47,182 bases of DNA from Anaerolineae bacterium (lineage in GTDB: Bacteria > Chloroflexota > Anaerolineae > Promineifilales > Promineifilaceae). The notes under the pieces were generated by a model. The model did not search any database. It saw only the letters and a list, made by a program, of their open reading frames with translations, and was not told where the DNA came from. Position numbers and translations under genes: made by a program. Below are positions 21,729-30,328 of this stretch, in pieces. Where the stretch lies: the NCBI GenBank assembly GCA_020848035.1, contig JADLAX010000104.1:1-47182 (forward strand), written 5' to 3'. Position 1 is the first letter of the stretch. Every line of letters starts with the position of its first letter.

Positions 21729-23201
21729 CCTAAATTTGGCGCAAATTAGCGACAGTTCCATCACGAGCCAGGAAACAAGCAAAGGCATCAATGAAAGCAG
21801 CGGCTAAATGATGCGCTTGATTGAGTGAAATTTGAACGATATGACCCTCTGCATTGAAAGCCAGCATGCCAGCAATATGAAAGGCATCACGTACCATGCG
21901 CAGCATGCCAAGCTGCCGGAGTCTGGCTTCACAGGAAGCCAACCCGTTGCGCACCCAGGCAGTGACGTTGTAGGCCAATTGCCCCAACAGCAGCAACATT
22001 TCCTGGGCATGGAACGACTTTTTGTTGCGTTTGATGATGCCCAGCCCTTGCTTGGAACCTTTGATGGCGGTTTCCACACCACCGCCACGCAGGTCATAAG
22101 CGTAGACAGCCCGCCAAATCGGGTCAGTCGGCGGCGCATACGGCCGTTTGCCCTGTTGATTGAGCCAGCTGAGTTGGTCGTCGGCCAGATTGAACACCAG
22201 GATAGCCGTCTGCCATGTTCCTTTTTTGGTTTGGCAACGCACAGCCAGTTGGCGTGTGGGTTGGTCATAAGCGAAGGGCTCTTGTACCCAGCCAGCTTGT
22301 CGTCTTGGGTCCTTGGGGTCTGTTTCCCAGACAGCCACCGTAGCGGCCAATTTCTCGACACGCTTCCAATGGGTGACTTTGACCAACAATTGGTAGCGGC
22401 GCATCAACAGGTGGTTGATGTCGGCATCATTGCCGCCACCACCATCAATGCGCAGGATGGTTTGCTGGCGGAAGCCAGGATTGAGGTTCAAAACAGTTTC
22501 GGTCTCGGCAACCAGCTCTGGCAAGCAGCGATTGAGTTGTGTTTTACCGTCATAGAGCCGTTCGCTGACGATTTCGTCATACAAGGTAGCATACACACGG
22601 CCCAGTTGTCGGCCTCGCTTGTTCTTTTGCTTGGCAAAATACCCTTTTTCCGACCCCTCGCCCTGACGCCCGGCGGGCATCCCGCTCATGTCAATATCCA
22701 GCAATTGGCACCTACGCCCATAATCATGGCAATACCCAGCGCCGTAACGCTGGTAGATAGCTGCCATTGCCTGACGCATCTGCACGACATTTTCTGCCTG
22801 GCAGGCATTCAAAGTTGTACTGACGCCAGACTGGTCGGCACAACGTTGCCGCCCAAAAGCACACGACAAGCTGGCATCCGGTTTGACGCGCTGATTCACT
22901 TCGACAATTCCCCGTCCGCCAGCCATGATATTAATGAAAGCATCCTGCAATTTCTGCAAGGGAGAATGAGTTACTGTTTTCTGTTGGATTTTGACCTGTT
23001 GACCAATCATGTCCCAGATTCCCATTTGCTGGATGTTCACGCCGACGATGGCCAGGCTAGCTCGCGGCGAATAGCTGATACAATTATTCATGATGACAGT
23101 TCTCCTGATGCAAGTGTTTGGTTGCTACTTACATTTTTGCTGGGAAAACTGTCATCGTCATCTATTTGATGGCTTGTGCCCTTATTGGTACAAAATTTAG
23201 G
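21729..23201 (-). mobile_element. IS1380-like insertion sequence, 1,473 bp, complete
   Basis: The element begins CCTAAATTTGG (21729) and ends with the near-inverted CCAAT...AAATTTAGG (23201), giving an imperfect terminal repeat whose outer nine bases CCTAAATTT are perfect. It is flanked by a 6-bp target duplication TACTTA (21723-21728 and 23202-23207). Removing it plus one target copy restores GTC ACT ACT TAT GAA TAT GAT (VTTYEYD) in the giant gene. A single transposase gene lies leftward. CCT-type ends and one DDE transposase fit IS1380. The 6-bp duplication is slightly longer than the 4-5 bp I recall as usual, so the family label is not certain. Confidence 0.9.
21730..23091 (-). CDS. IS1380-like DDE transposase, 453 aa
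   Basis: An RNase-H-fold (IS4/IS1380 clan) transposase. Candidate catalytic residues are Asp in QLLDIDMSGMP (about 153), Asp in QTILRIDGGGGNDADI (about 219) and Glu in YDLRGGGVETAIKGSKQGL (about 340). The R-x-x-x-x-E-x-x-I-K-x-x-K arrangement of the last matches the IS1380 group. The stop codon TAG lies inside the left terminal inverted repeat, so the gene fills the element. The start ATG at 23091 sits about 110 bp from the other end. It is full length and apparently intact. A 445-codon frame on the opposite strand is an artefact of codon usage. Confidence 0.9.
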   Translation of the reverse strand: MNNCISYSPRASLAIVGVNIQQMGIWDMIGQQVKIQQKTVTHSPLQKLQDAFINIMAGGRGIVEVNQRVKPDASLSCAFGRQRCADQSGVSTTLNACQAENVVQMRQAMAAIYQRYGAGYCHDYGRRCQLLDIDMSGMPAGRQGEGSEKGYFAKQKNKRGRQLGRVYATLYDEIVSERLYDGKTQLNRCLPELVAETETVLNLNPGFRQQTILRIDGGGGNDADINHLLMRRYQLLVKVTHWKRVEKLAATVAVWETDPKDPRRQAGWVQEPFAYDQPTRQLAVRCQTKKGTWQTAILVFNLADDQLSWLNQQGKRPYAPPTDPIWRAVYAYDLRGGGVETAIKGSKQGLGIIKRNKKSFHAQEMLLLLGQLAYNVTAWVRNGLASCEARLRQLGMLRMVRDAFHIAGMLAFNAEGHIVQISLNQAHHLAAAFIDAFACFLARDGTVANLRQI

Positions 23202-23207
23202 TACTTA

Positions 23208-25197
23208 TGAATATGATGAGGCCGGACGCCTGGTTAAGACCTTATTACCCAATGGGGTTGAAACAACAGAAACTTACGACGAGGCTGGCCGGCTCATTCG
23301 CCGTACCCATACCAGTACAATAACCGGCATCTTGCATGCTGATTACCTATATGAGCTGGATGGGTTGGGTAATCACCTGGCTGTGACGGAAACCATTCGA
23401 GCGCCAGAGGGTGGAAATCTAGAGACAACAACCATCATCTACGGACATGATTCACTCTACCGGGTGACGCAGGCAGCCTACAGCGGCGTCCTTTCTGGCA
23501 CCTATACTTATGAATATGATGCGGTAGGCAACCGTAAGCAATTCACGACCAATATCACAACAACCCAATCAATTTCATACACATATGATGCAGCGAACCG
23601 GCTGCTTGAAAGTGTTGACTTAGATAGCAGCGAAGTGACAACCTACGAATGGGATGACGCCGGGCGACTTATTACAACCACCGTTGGCGGCAATGTTACG
23701 CGCCTTTACAGCTACAGCCAGGATGGGGATTTACTCCAGGCCGATGTGGAAGGAGCGATTACCACCTTTGTTTACGATGGCAATGGCAACCGCCTGCAAA
23801 TGTCTGTCGAGGGTACCGTCACCACCTACACGCTGGATTATGCAGCCGGTTCCCGTGTGCTGTTTGAAGAAGGCGGGGCATTCTCTGACACCAAACATTA
23901 TCTCTATGGCCGCGAGTGCATTGGCGAACACGTAGATGCCGATGAACCGGTCAACGAAGAATGGCGCTACTATCAGCGTGATGCCAATCCTTTGGCGGGT
24001 TCGGGGCTGGTGCGCCAGACGAGCGATGAAAACCGCCAGGTGACGATGGCCTGGACGTACTCTCCCACAGGTGGTGTTGTCCTGGGTGAGGGCGGTCCGG
24101 TCACGAATCTGGCTTGTGGCAATGGGGGCATTTATGATTGGAGTACGGGGCTGATATTTAAGAATGGTCGCTATTTCGACCCCAACACCGGCATCTGGAT
24201 AACCATGGGTGCTATGGTGACCTGGCAAATCTGGCCCCAAGAAAACAGGCGACAACGGCGTTGGCGAAAACGATATGGACCCCAGATAGGGTTCCTCATT
24301 CTGTTGCTTCTCCTCATCTTGCTAACGACGAGCTTGTCTGGCTGTGCCTGTGGTCCTGTACCCACGCCGGGCGCGCCGACGGTTCCACCGACCCTGCCGC
24401 CATTTGGAACGCCGACACCAGGACAGCCTGGAACACCGACACCGGGACAGCCTTCGCCAACGCCACAACCAACACCGACTACTACACCACAACCACCAAC
24501 ACCACAGCCACCTACACCTATACCGCCAACGCCAACCAATCCGCCGACACAACCGCCAACTCCTACGCCGGTGTCCAGACAGCCAATACAGTTAGAACCT
24601 TGGGAAAAGCAGCTATTGACAATCGCAGCGTTTGTGGAAATGCATGGCCATGGTGATCTCCAGGCTGAGGCGATCGTTTGGGAGGCACTTAACCGCATAG
24701 CAGGAATGGTGCCTATTGACGGAGGATTCTTCGCGCAAAATCCGAATATTCGTGGGGAGAGTAAAGCCGCTAGCTATATTTTGAATCGGAATCAATTTGC
24801 CATCGGTCATGAAATTATGGAGGATCATAACACTTTGAAAATAAGCAACAACAACTTCGAACCCATAGAAGGCATGACTGTAGAGGCTGTTGTAACTGAC
24901 TCCTATCAAAGATATAACAACTTTTATGGTGGTGGTGTGGATGATACACATAAAGTCACAATTCGCGCAGTCGATGATTATAACAATGGTAAGGAAGATC
25001 CAACGCTTGGGGCAGTATTCTACGGCCATTTTACTAATCCCGATATAATAGATTTTCAGATCAATCTATTAAAGAGCAATGCGGAAGCACGTGGGGTTGC
25101 AGATAAACTTACTTACAGACTCATTCCAAGCTCGAGACCAACTAATCCCTATCCATTAATCGTTAATAATATGGATGACCTTCCATACGGCAAATGA
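23208..25197 (+). pseudogene. Giant YD-repeat protein, 3' fragment with SleB-like C-terminal domain
   Basis: This continues the giant frame from the codon split at 21727-21728. YD repeats run to about 24.15 kb and end with the RHS-core boundary motif GLIFKNGRYFDPNTGIW. After this boundary come a basic stretch (RRQRRWRKRYG), a hydrophobic helix (FLILLLLLILLTTSLSG, about 24290-24340) ending at a Cys, and a Pro/Thr linker of about 80 residues. The final 200 residues form a separate domain. It contains AAFVEMHGHGDLQAEAIVWEALNR, NRNQFAIGHE and DDYNNGKEDPTLGAVFYGH. These fall in the order of the E...LNR...QF...DPTxGAxxY signature of SleB/Hydrolase_2 cell-wall hydrolases. That assignment is inference from motifs. 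The TGA is at 25195-25197. The fragment has no start of its own, so it is probably silent. Confidence 0.8.
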
Positions 25198-25209
25198 CAT
25201 GAAAAATCA

Positions 25210-25391
25210 AAGCCATTTAGGCTTCTTAACAGGAACAAACTTAGAAAAGTTTTCTAAGTTTGTTCCTATGGATTTTATCGCATTGATTAGCACATGTCTG
25301 TGCATTCTTCTGAATCTTGTTGCCTGTAATTACAGGCAACAAGATTCTATTAATCCAACAAAAGATATAGTTACGGAGTTAGGTGACTCCG
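25210..25391. repeat. Cluster of four perfect inverted repeats
   Basis: Four hairpin sequences occur within 182 bp. The first is AAGCC/GGCTT, loop ATTTA (25210-25224). The second is an 18-bp perfect inverted repeat around one central base (25231-25267; left arm starts AGGAACAAACTTAG). The third is a loopless 36-bp perfect palindrome (25312-25347; left half GAATCTTGTTGCCTGTAA). The fourth is CGGAGT/ACTCCG with a 6-base loop (25374-25391). The second ends at the base before the likely start codon of the lipoprotein gene. The third and fourth lie inside its coding sequence. None is followed by a clear T-run. Confidence 0.9.
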
Positions 25392-26560
25392 CTACATTTC
25401 CTGTTTCAACCATTGAATCGATGCCGGAGGAAAGTGCTTCTTTACAAACGGGCATGCCGGATATATTCCCCTCCCAAACACCTCAATTAACCCTGGAACC
25501 CAGGAGCGAAACACAAAGCGCTACAGGACGGATATTTGTTTACGATTCCAGCGGTATTCAACAGGTTTCTTTATTAGATCATGCAGTGGAGTACTTTCTG
25601 ATAAAAGGGGCTGGTTGGATTGACTGGGGAGCTCGTTTCGCCCAAAACCGAAAAGATGTAGCCTATTGGATTAAAAATCCAAGCGGAACTGAGGTTTGGT
25701 TTTCTTCCTTAACAGAGTGGCAGCCAAGGCGCATACTTGAATTGGATGACGTGGAATATGATTTTGCAACGCTACTATGGAGCGTTAATGATCGTTATCT
25801 GCTTTTTAGTTTATCCGTTTGGAATCAAAGCAGCCCCTTAGAAGATACCAAAATAATAAGAACATATATTATCGATGTAAAGTCAATGGAGCTAGTAATC
25901 TCTCCCTTTTGGTCTGGTGGTTGTTCAATTTTGGCTTCCTCACCCCAAACAGCTCAACTGTCTTTATGGTGCAGTAAAATTGAACAAGTTGATAATTCGC
26001 AAGAGTTTTTGGTGTTAGAACCTGAGGAGATACCTTGGATTACACAACAAGAGCCAGATTCCCTCGTCGAAAACTGTCTTGTCTTTGCCATCTGTGCGTG
26101 GTCTCAAAATGGTAAGTTTGTTGTGTTCGTTGCCACAGAAGATCAGCCTAATTCATTATATTATACATTAGTAGATAACCCAGAACCTTCCCAACTTGAT
26201 GACAAACTTTCATATTACTATAGATTTCCCAGCTGGTCACCTGATAACCGATTCCTATATTATGCTGGGGCGTGTACCGAGGTAGGTGAATGTCCAAATG
26301 TGTTGTCCTTAACTTCTAATGAAATCGTGTGGCGCGCCAAAAACAACCATAATCGGGGAGAATATGGGATTATTTCTGTCGATCATGTTATTTGGTCGCC
26401 TGATAGCCACTATATTGCCATGCCAATATTAATAGGGACAGATCATAGAGTTGATGAACAAATACTCGTATTAGATATTTTTACGCAGCAAGAAGTATTG
26501 CGGGTTCTCAACCCTAACATGGGTGATAAAGTATTGGATCTTGTTTGGGTAGACGATTAA
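25268..26560 (+). CDS. Lipoprotein with beta-propeller (TolB/WD40-like) repeats
   Basis: I choose ATG 25268 because it gives a compact lipoprotein signal, MDFIALISTCLCILLNLVAC, with lipobox LVAC. ATG 25199 in the same frame would put 23 extra residues before it. The mature protein begins with a Ser/Thr/Pro/Glu-rich linker (to about residue 90). It continues with repeated W-S-x-(D/N)-x-(R/K) blades (LLWSVNDRYLLF, CAWSQNGKFVVFVA, PSWSPDNRFLYYAG, VIWSPDSHYIAM) typical of TolB/PD40 propellers. No enzyme motif is visible. It directly follows the giant toxin-like gene, so an immunity or partner role is possible but unproven. Codon use is more AT-rich than in the giant gene. It is surface-anchored by inference. 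Confidence 0.7.
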   Translation: MDFIALISTCLCILLNLVACNYRQQDSINPTKDIVTELGDSATFPVSTIESMPEESASLQTGMPDIFPSQTPQLTLEPRSETQSATGRIFVYDSSGIQQVSLLDHAVEYFLIKGAGWIDWGARFAQNRKDVAYWIKNPSGTEVWFSSLTEWQPRRILELDDVEYDFATLLWSVNDRYLLFSLSVWNQSSPLEDTKIIRTYIIDVKSMELVISPFWSGGCSILASSPQTAQLSLWCSKIEQVDNSQEFLVLEPEEIPWITQQEPDSLVENCLVFAICAWSQNGKFVVFVATEDQPNSLYYTLVDNPEPSQLDDKLSYYYRFPSWSPDNRFLYYAGACTEVGECPNVLSLTSNEIVWRAKNNHNRGEYGIISVDHVIWSPDSHYIAMPILIGTDHRVDEQILVLDIFTQQEVLRVLNPNMGDKVLDLVWVDD

Positions 26561-26865
26561 CTGAACTGCTCTTTGACCGGTTAACCGTGATTGGTTTATT
26601 CTCAAACTTGGCCTTTATTATCTTAGTTTACTGTGGATTGTGAACTAAGCTTAATCTTGTTGTTGAATTTAAAAGCTGATAAACATTGATTGTTATCGCA
26701 CAAGGAATGATCGAGGTCATACCTTGACGAAGATACGACCCTGATAATTACCAGGAGATATTATCTCTGGCAAGGATACAAGCAAAACAAAAACTTTCAG
26801 ATAGCATCCGCTCAAAGCAATCTGGCAGTACAGAGTTAGAAGGTTACACTTATCGCCTACTGGTT
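26561..26865. other. Intergenic region, no gene seen
   Basis: About 305 AT-rich bases. A 7-bp inverted repeat CTTAGTT/AACTAAG (26622-26628/26643-26649) might end transcription of the lipoprotein gene, though no T-run follows. The downstream frame is open back to 26728 without an ATG, GTG or TTG codon before 26866, so the N-terminus of the next gene may originally have been longer. Confidence 0.4.
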
Positions 26866-28203
26866 GTGATCATTGTAGCTTTAGCATTAGGGCTTGCTTT
26901 TGTTCCCACCCACGACCAGCGCCGTCTGCGTATGCCAGATCCTTGGGCTTATGAACTGGCTGCCAAAAACTTCGTTGAAGGAAAATGGATTTTAACCAAC
27001 GATGAGATAGCTGCTGCACGGACTGAACTCGATTTACAAGGCGCCCGCCTCACCCAGTATATTGAAACAAGCCCCAACAATTGGACCTTTCGCCAGTCAC
27101 CCGGCCACCCCCTGCAATTGGCGCTATTCTTGCCTATCGGACAGCCTCGGCTGGTTAACACTTTACTCACCATTTTGGCAATTGCTGCCCTTTTTCCGTT
27201 GTTGGCTTCCAGATACAACGAACGTCTGGCGTTTCTTGGCACTGTCATCTTGTTGTTTACACCTATCACCCTGACCGCTTTACACTATTACAATATGGAT
27301 ACCTATGCCGGAGGCATTTGGCCACTCATCGGTGGCTCTCTTCTATTAGGGTACGAATCCAGAAAAGGGCAGGGGCGTTTTATAACTTTGTTAGTCTTCA
27401 CTATTGGATTTGTATTGAGTTGGGCAGTCGTTGTGCGCATCACAAATCTGGTATTGTTAGGTTTGTGCGGTGTCTACTTCCTTATTTTACTCTGGCACTT
27501 CTGGCCAAATCATCAGCAAAAGAGAAAACGCAAGCCTCGTAAAGGACGCCACCGACAAGTCGAGCAACGCCGATCATTCCCGTTTCTCAATCGTTCCGGC
27601 TGGCACCACCTGGCTCTCTTCAGCCTGGGTTGTGTTCTGGCTTTCACTGTTCTACTACTCTATAACAAAGCCAGCTTCGGCCACTTCCTGGACAGTGGCT
27701 ACTTTTATAGTAGCGCCGATAATCGTTTTTTTCTTTGGAATGAGAATACCGCCACCGCTGTCGCTGGCGGCGTAAAAACCTGGTTGGCGGGCGGCACCAT
27801 CTGGGACATTTTTACGACATTGCTAACGCACATAAGGTTATGGTTGCGACCGGCACTCTTTGCCTGGCCTTTATGGCCGCTGGCACTTTATGGGTTTATT
27901 TACCTTTTCCGCAAACAACGGCCACTTAAGCGCACAACCTGGTTTATTTTCTTCTGGCTCCTGGCCGTATACATCCCGTATGCAGGCGTTGCCTTCTTTG
28001 GAGTTACAAGGGCACTGGCTGTTACATTTAATCAAACCTGGGGATTCTTTGTTGTAGCTCGTTATCTGTTCCCGATTTCTTTCCCTATGGTCCTGCTACT
28101 ACTTGATGTGTTAAATCGGCGATCTCATCAAATGGCATACGTTATAGTCGGTTTATATATGGTCGTGGGAATCGGCATATATTTGGTCGCCCTGTCTCAA
28201 TAA
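26866..28203 (+). CDS. Polytopic membrane protein, GT-C glycosyltransferase-like, 445 aa
   Basis: About ten predicted membrane helices, with an extracytoplasmic loop right after the first (RMPDPWAYELAAKNFVEGKW) in which an Asp is followed by a Y-x-x-x-A-x-x-F-x-x-G pattern. This is the layout of GT-C dolichyl/polyprenyl-phosphate sugar transferases (PMT/ArnT/RgtA type), where that Asp is catalytic. A large basic cytoplasmic loop (HQQKRKRKPRKGRHRQVEQRR) occupies about residues 215-237. The start is GTG 26866. It lies only 3 bp before a UPF0104 membrane-protein gene, so the two probably form an operon for envelope glycan or lipid modification. The family is inferred from topology and the first-loop motif. 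Confidence 0.55.
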   Translation: MIIVALALGLAFVPTHDQRRLRMPDPWAYELAAKNFVEGKWILTNDEIAAARTELDLQGARLTQYIETSPNNWTFRQSPGHPLQLALFLPIGQPRLVNTLLTILAIAALFPLLASRYNERLAFLGTVILLFTPITLTALHYYNMDTYAGGIWPLIGGSLLLGYESRKGQGRFITLLVFTIGFVLSWAVVVRITNLVLLGLCGVYFLILLWHFWPNHQQKRKRKPRKGRHRQVEQRRSFPFLNRSGWHHLALFSLGCVLAFTVLLLYNKASFGHFLDSGYFYSSADNRFFLWNENTATAVAGGVKTWLAGGTIWDIFTTLLTHIRLWLRPALFAWPLWPLALYGFIYLFRKQRPLKRTTWFIFFWLLAVYIPYAGVAFFGVTRALAVTFNQTWGFFVVARYLFPISFPMVLLLLDVLNRRSHQMAYVIVGLYMVVGIGIYLVALSQ

Positions 28204-28206
28204 TAA

Positions 28207-29250
28207 ATGCAAATGCTAACCGAAGTTTCTCTCAACCCCTTTCAAAAACGGCACTTCCGTCAGGTTTTTAGACGACTCTTACCATATTTCGTGTCAACAG
28301 TCGTTATCTATTTGTTGTTGCGCCAAATTGAAATCCAATCAATTTGGGATTTATTTATCCAGGTGAACAAGGCATGGGTATTGATTGGTTTTGGTTGGTA
28401 TTTTTTGACCAATATCTGCCGTAGTTATCGTTTTGGAACGTTGTTATTTCTACCGGGGCCATTCAAATCACTGCGTCTGATTCCCGATATGATTATCCTC
28501 AGTTTCTTGAATAACGTATTGCCTGCTCGAGCTGGAGAACTGTTATTTCCAGTATTAATGTGTCAACGTCATAAAGTCCCCGTTGGTCAAAGTTTGGCAT
28601 TGCTGATTGTCGTGCGTATTTTTGACTTCCTGGCAGTATCGGTTCTTTTTCTTGTGTTTATCTGCCTAACAATCAAGCAGCTAACGATCATATCACAACA
28701 GATTGTTTTGGGCGTCGTGGCTGTTTTATTGCCATCCCTTTTGCTGCTGGCCAGCTTCCCCTGGTTGGGTGAACGTGGAATGACTTTGTTTTGTTGGTTC
28801 TTGCGTTATTTTGGTTTGGCTGAACACCGCGTCAGCCAATGGTTGATTCAAGTGGGAGGAAATGTGGTTACGGCCGTAGCCCAAGTGCATAGTACAAAAG
28901 TCTATGCAAAAGCCTTTTTTTGGTCAATCTTAGGCTGGCTAGGAACATTTGCCTGGTTTGCAGCCTTCTTGCAAGCCCTCAATTTATCAACGCCGTATCC
29001 TTTCGTGGTTGTTGGCTCTACTTTTGCTACTATTTCGAAAGCGATACCTTTGGTAACGGTGGGCGGCTTTGGCGCACATGAAGCTGGCTGGGGGTTGGGC
29101 TTCCGATTGGTGGGGATGCCGTTGGAAACGGCCATTGCCAGCGGTTTTGCTGTTAATATGTTGACCCTGGTTGCTTCAATTACCCTCACTGGATTTACTT
29201 CTATTTGGCTGGCGAAAAAAGGCAGAGTTAATGCTCCGAGTGGTTTCTGA
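28207..29250 (+). CDS. UPF0104/YbhN-type membrane protein (lysylphosphatidylglycerol synthase TM-region family), 347 aa
   Basis: About eight membrane helices. It carries the family signature FLNNVLPARAGELLFPVLMCQRHKV in the second-to-third helix region and a GGFGAHEAGWGLGFRL motif in the C-terminal part. Related proteins are the membrane half of MprF flippase/synthases and stand-alone YbhN/AglD proteins found beside glycosyltransferases. There the role is thought to be in lipid or lipid-linked sugar handling. No soluble aminoacyl-transfer domain is present. It sits 3 bp after the GT-C-like gene, most likely co-transcribed. The start ATG 28207 has an alternative in-frame ATG two codons later. 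Confidence 0.85.
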   Translation: MQMLTEVSLNPFQKRHFRQVFRRLLPYFVSTVVIYLLLRQIEIQSIWDLFIQVNKAWVLIGFGWYFLTNICRSYRFGTLLFLPGPFKSLRLIPDMIILSFLNNVLPARAGELLFPVLMCQRHKVPVGQSLALLIVVRIFDFLAVSVLFLVFICLTIKQLTIISQQIVLGVVAVLLPSLLLLASFPWLGERGMTLFCWFLRYFGLAEHRVSQWLIQVGGNVVTAVAQVHSTKVYAKAFFWSILGWLGTFAWFAAFLQALNLSTPYPFVVVGSTFATISKAIPLVTVGGFGAHEAGWGLGFRLVGMPLETAIASGFAVNMLTLVASITLTGFTSIWLAKKGRVNAPSGF

Positions 29251-29359
29251 CCTGCTAATATGATCATACACTTGTGCTTAGATGTGCATCTAAGCCTCTT
29301 ATGCATCTTACTAGCTCACAGTATTAATAAAGCTTTGAAAAAATTTGTGAAGCCGATAA

Positions 29360-29535
29360 GCTAACCAAGTTGGCCAAAGCCTATGTGTGTGAAACATCTG
29401 GGTGAAGAGCCATTTTACGAATTGTATTGAATCCATTCCTCCGGCGATAACCCCTAACACCTGACCGTGTTCCCTTTTAATCTCTATTTCCGCTTTGTCT
29501 ATGTCCAATTTTTGTTCCGATCCTAGTGGAAAGTA
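29360..29535 (-). repeat. Copy B of the dispersed ~175-bp repeat, with gene relic
   Basis: This is the reverse-complement counterpart of 1301-1475. On the plus strand 29370-29429 encodes a relic of the C-terminus of the 191-aa family at 1408: KLAKAYV, then a 4-base TGTG insertion, then KHLGEEPFYELY and a stop. A 123-codon minus-strand frame (29311-29682) crosses the repeat (YFPLGSEQKLDIDKAEIEI). It runs through the promoter and start of the arsR-like gene, so I do not count it as a gene with confidence. Confidence 0.75.
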
Positions 29536-29573
29536 ATTAGCGTCTCTTTTCAAGAGAACATGCAAATCCGTTG

Positions 29574-29622
29574 TTGACAATATCCACCATTCGGTATAGT
29601 ATTCAACAAGTTTATTGAATAC
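29574..29622 (+). promoter_or_regulatory. Promoter and palindromic operator of the ArsR-rhodanese gene
   Basis: A -35 TTGACA (29574-29579) is followed by candidate -10 hexamers TATAGT (29595-29600, 15-bp spacer) or TAGTAT (29597-29602, 17-bp spacer). Overlapping and just downstream is a perfect inverted repeat GTATTCAA-N8-TTGAATAC (29599-29622). ArsR/SmtB proteins bind palindromes of this kind. Its position over the -10 region predicts repression of the downstream operon, relieved by the inducer. Confidence 0.75.
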
Positions 29623-29647
29623 TTTTACTTGCCTGCCCGGAGACAAC

Positions 29648-30328
29648 ATGATGACCTTCTCCAGCACCGAAAAACGCCCCAAAAAAGAACAACTATATTC
29701 GTTGTTTAGTCAGATTGCCGCTGCGATGGCCAATCCCCATCGCCTGGAACTGCTGGACTTGCTGGCCCAATCGCCGCGTACTGTGGAAGAACTGGCTCAA
29801 GAAGCGTCCATGAGCATTGCCAACACCTCACAGCATTTGCAGCGGCTTAAACAAGCCCGATTGGTGGTAAGCGAAAAAGAAGGGCTGTATGTCCGTTACC
29901 GGCTGGCAGACCCGGCTGTGGCCCGGCTGTGGCTGGAAATGCGCGCAGTAGCCCACCAGCAGTTGGCCGACGTGGAACACGTCCTCGATGCCTATCGTCA
30001 ACGACGTTACGAGTTTGAGAATGTCTCTGTCGAGGAGCTGCGAACGCGGCTGCAACTTGGCGAAATCATTTTATTGGATGTGCGTCCAGAAGTGGAATAC
30101 GAGAACGGTCATCTACCCGGAGCGCTTTCGCTGCCACTAGAAGAAATTGAGCAAAAATTAGCTGGGCTGCCCGATGACAAGACGATTGTCGCCTACTGTC
30201 GGGGGCCTTATTGCGTGATTGCCGATGATGCGCTAGAGATCCTGGTGGCACACGGCCGTCACGTGGCCCGGCTGGAAGAAGGTGTGCTGGAATGGCAGCA
30301 GGCCGGTCACGCCGTAAGTTACGAATGA
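29648..30328 (+). CDS. ArsR-family regulator fused to a rhodanese domain, 226 aa
   Basis: I choose ATG 29648, preceded by GGAGA. An upstream in-frame TTG (29615) lies inside the operator. Residues 12-95 are a winged helix-turn-helix of the ArsR/SmtB family (NPHRLELLDLLAQSPRTVEELAQEASMSIANTSQHLQRLKQARLV). Residues 120-222 are a rhodanese domain with LLDVRPEVEYENGHLPGA and the active-site loop YCRGPYCV (Cys184, second Cys189). In this fusion class the rhodanese cysteine is thought to sense sulfane sulfur and release the repressor. It is followed by a DsrE-like gene, a rhodanese/persulfide-dioxygenase fusion and an MFS transporter on the same strand, and a palindromic operator overlaps its promoter. 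The predicted role is autoregulation and sulfur-responsive control of that operon. Confidence 0.9.
   Translation: MMTFSSTEKRPKKEQLYSLFSQIAAAMANPHRLELLDLLAQSPRTVEELAQEASMSIANTSQHLQRLKQARLVVSEKEGLYVRYRLADPAVARLWLEMRAVAHQQLADVEHVLDAYRQRRYEFENVSVEELRTRLQLGEIILLDVRPEVEYENGHLPGALSLPLEEIEQKLAGLPDDKTIVAYCRGPYCVIADDALEILVAHGRHVARLEEGVLEWQQAGHAVSYE

Noticed and set aside
21832..23169. 445-codon plus-strand open frame
   Set aside because: It is the exact antisense of the IS1380-like transposase, which has catalytic motifs and fills the IS between its terminal repeats.
29311..29682. 123-codon minus-strand open frame as a real gene
   Set aside because: It runs through the arsR-like promoter, operator and start codon. 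Its middle is the dispersed repeat, whose other copy contains stops.
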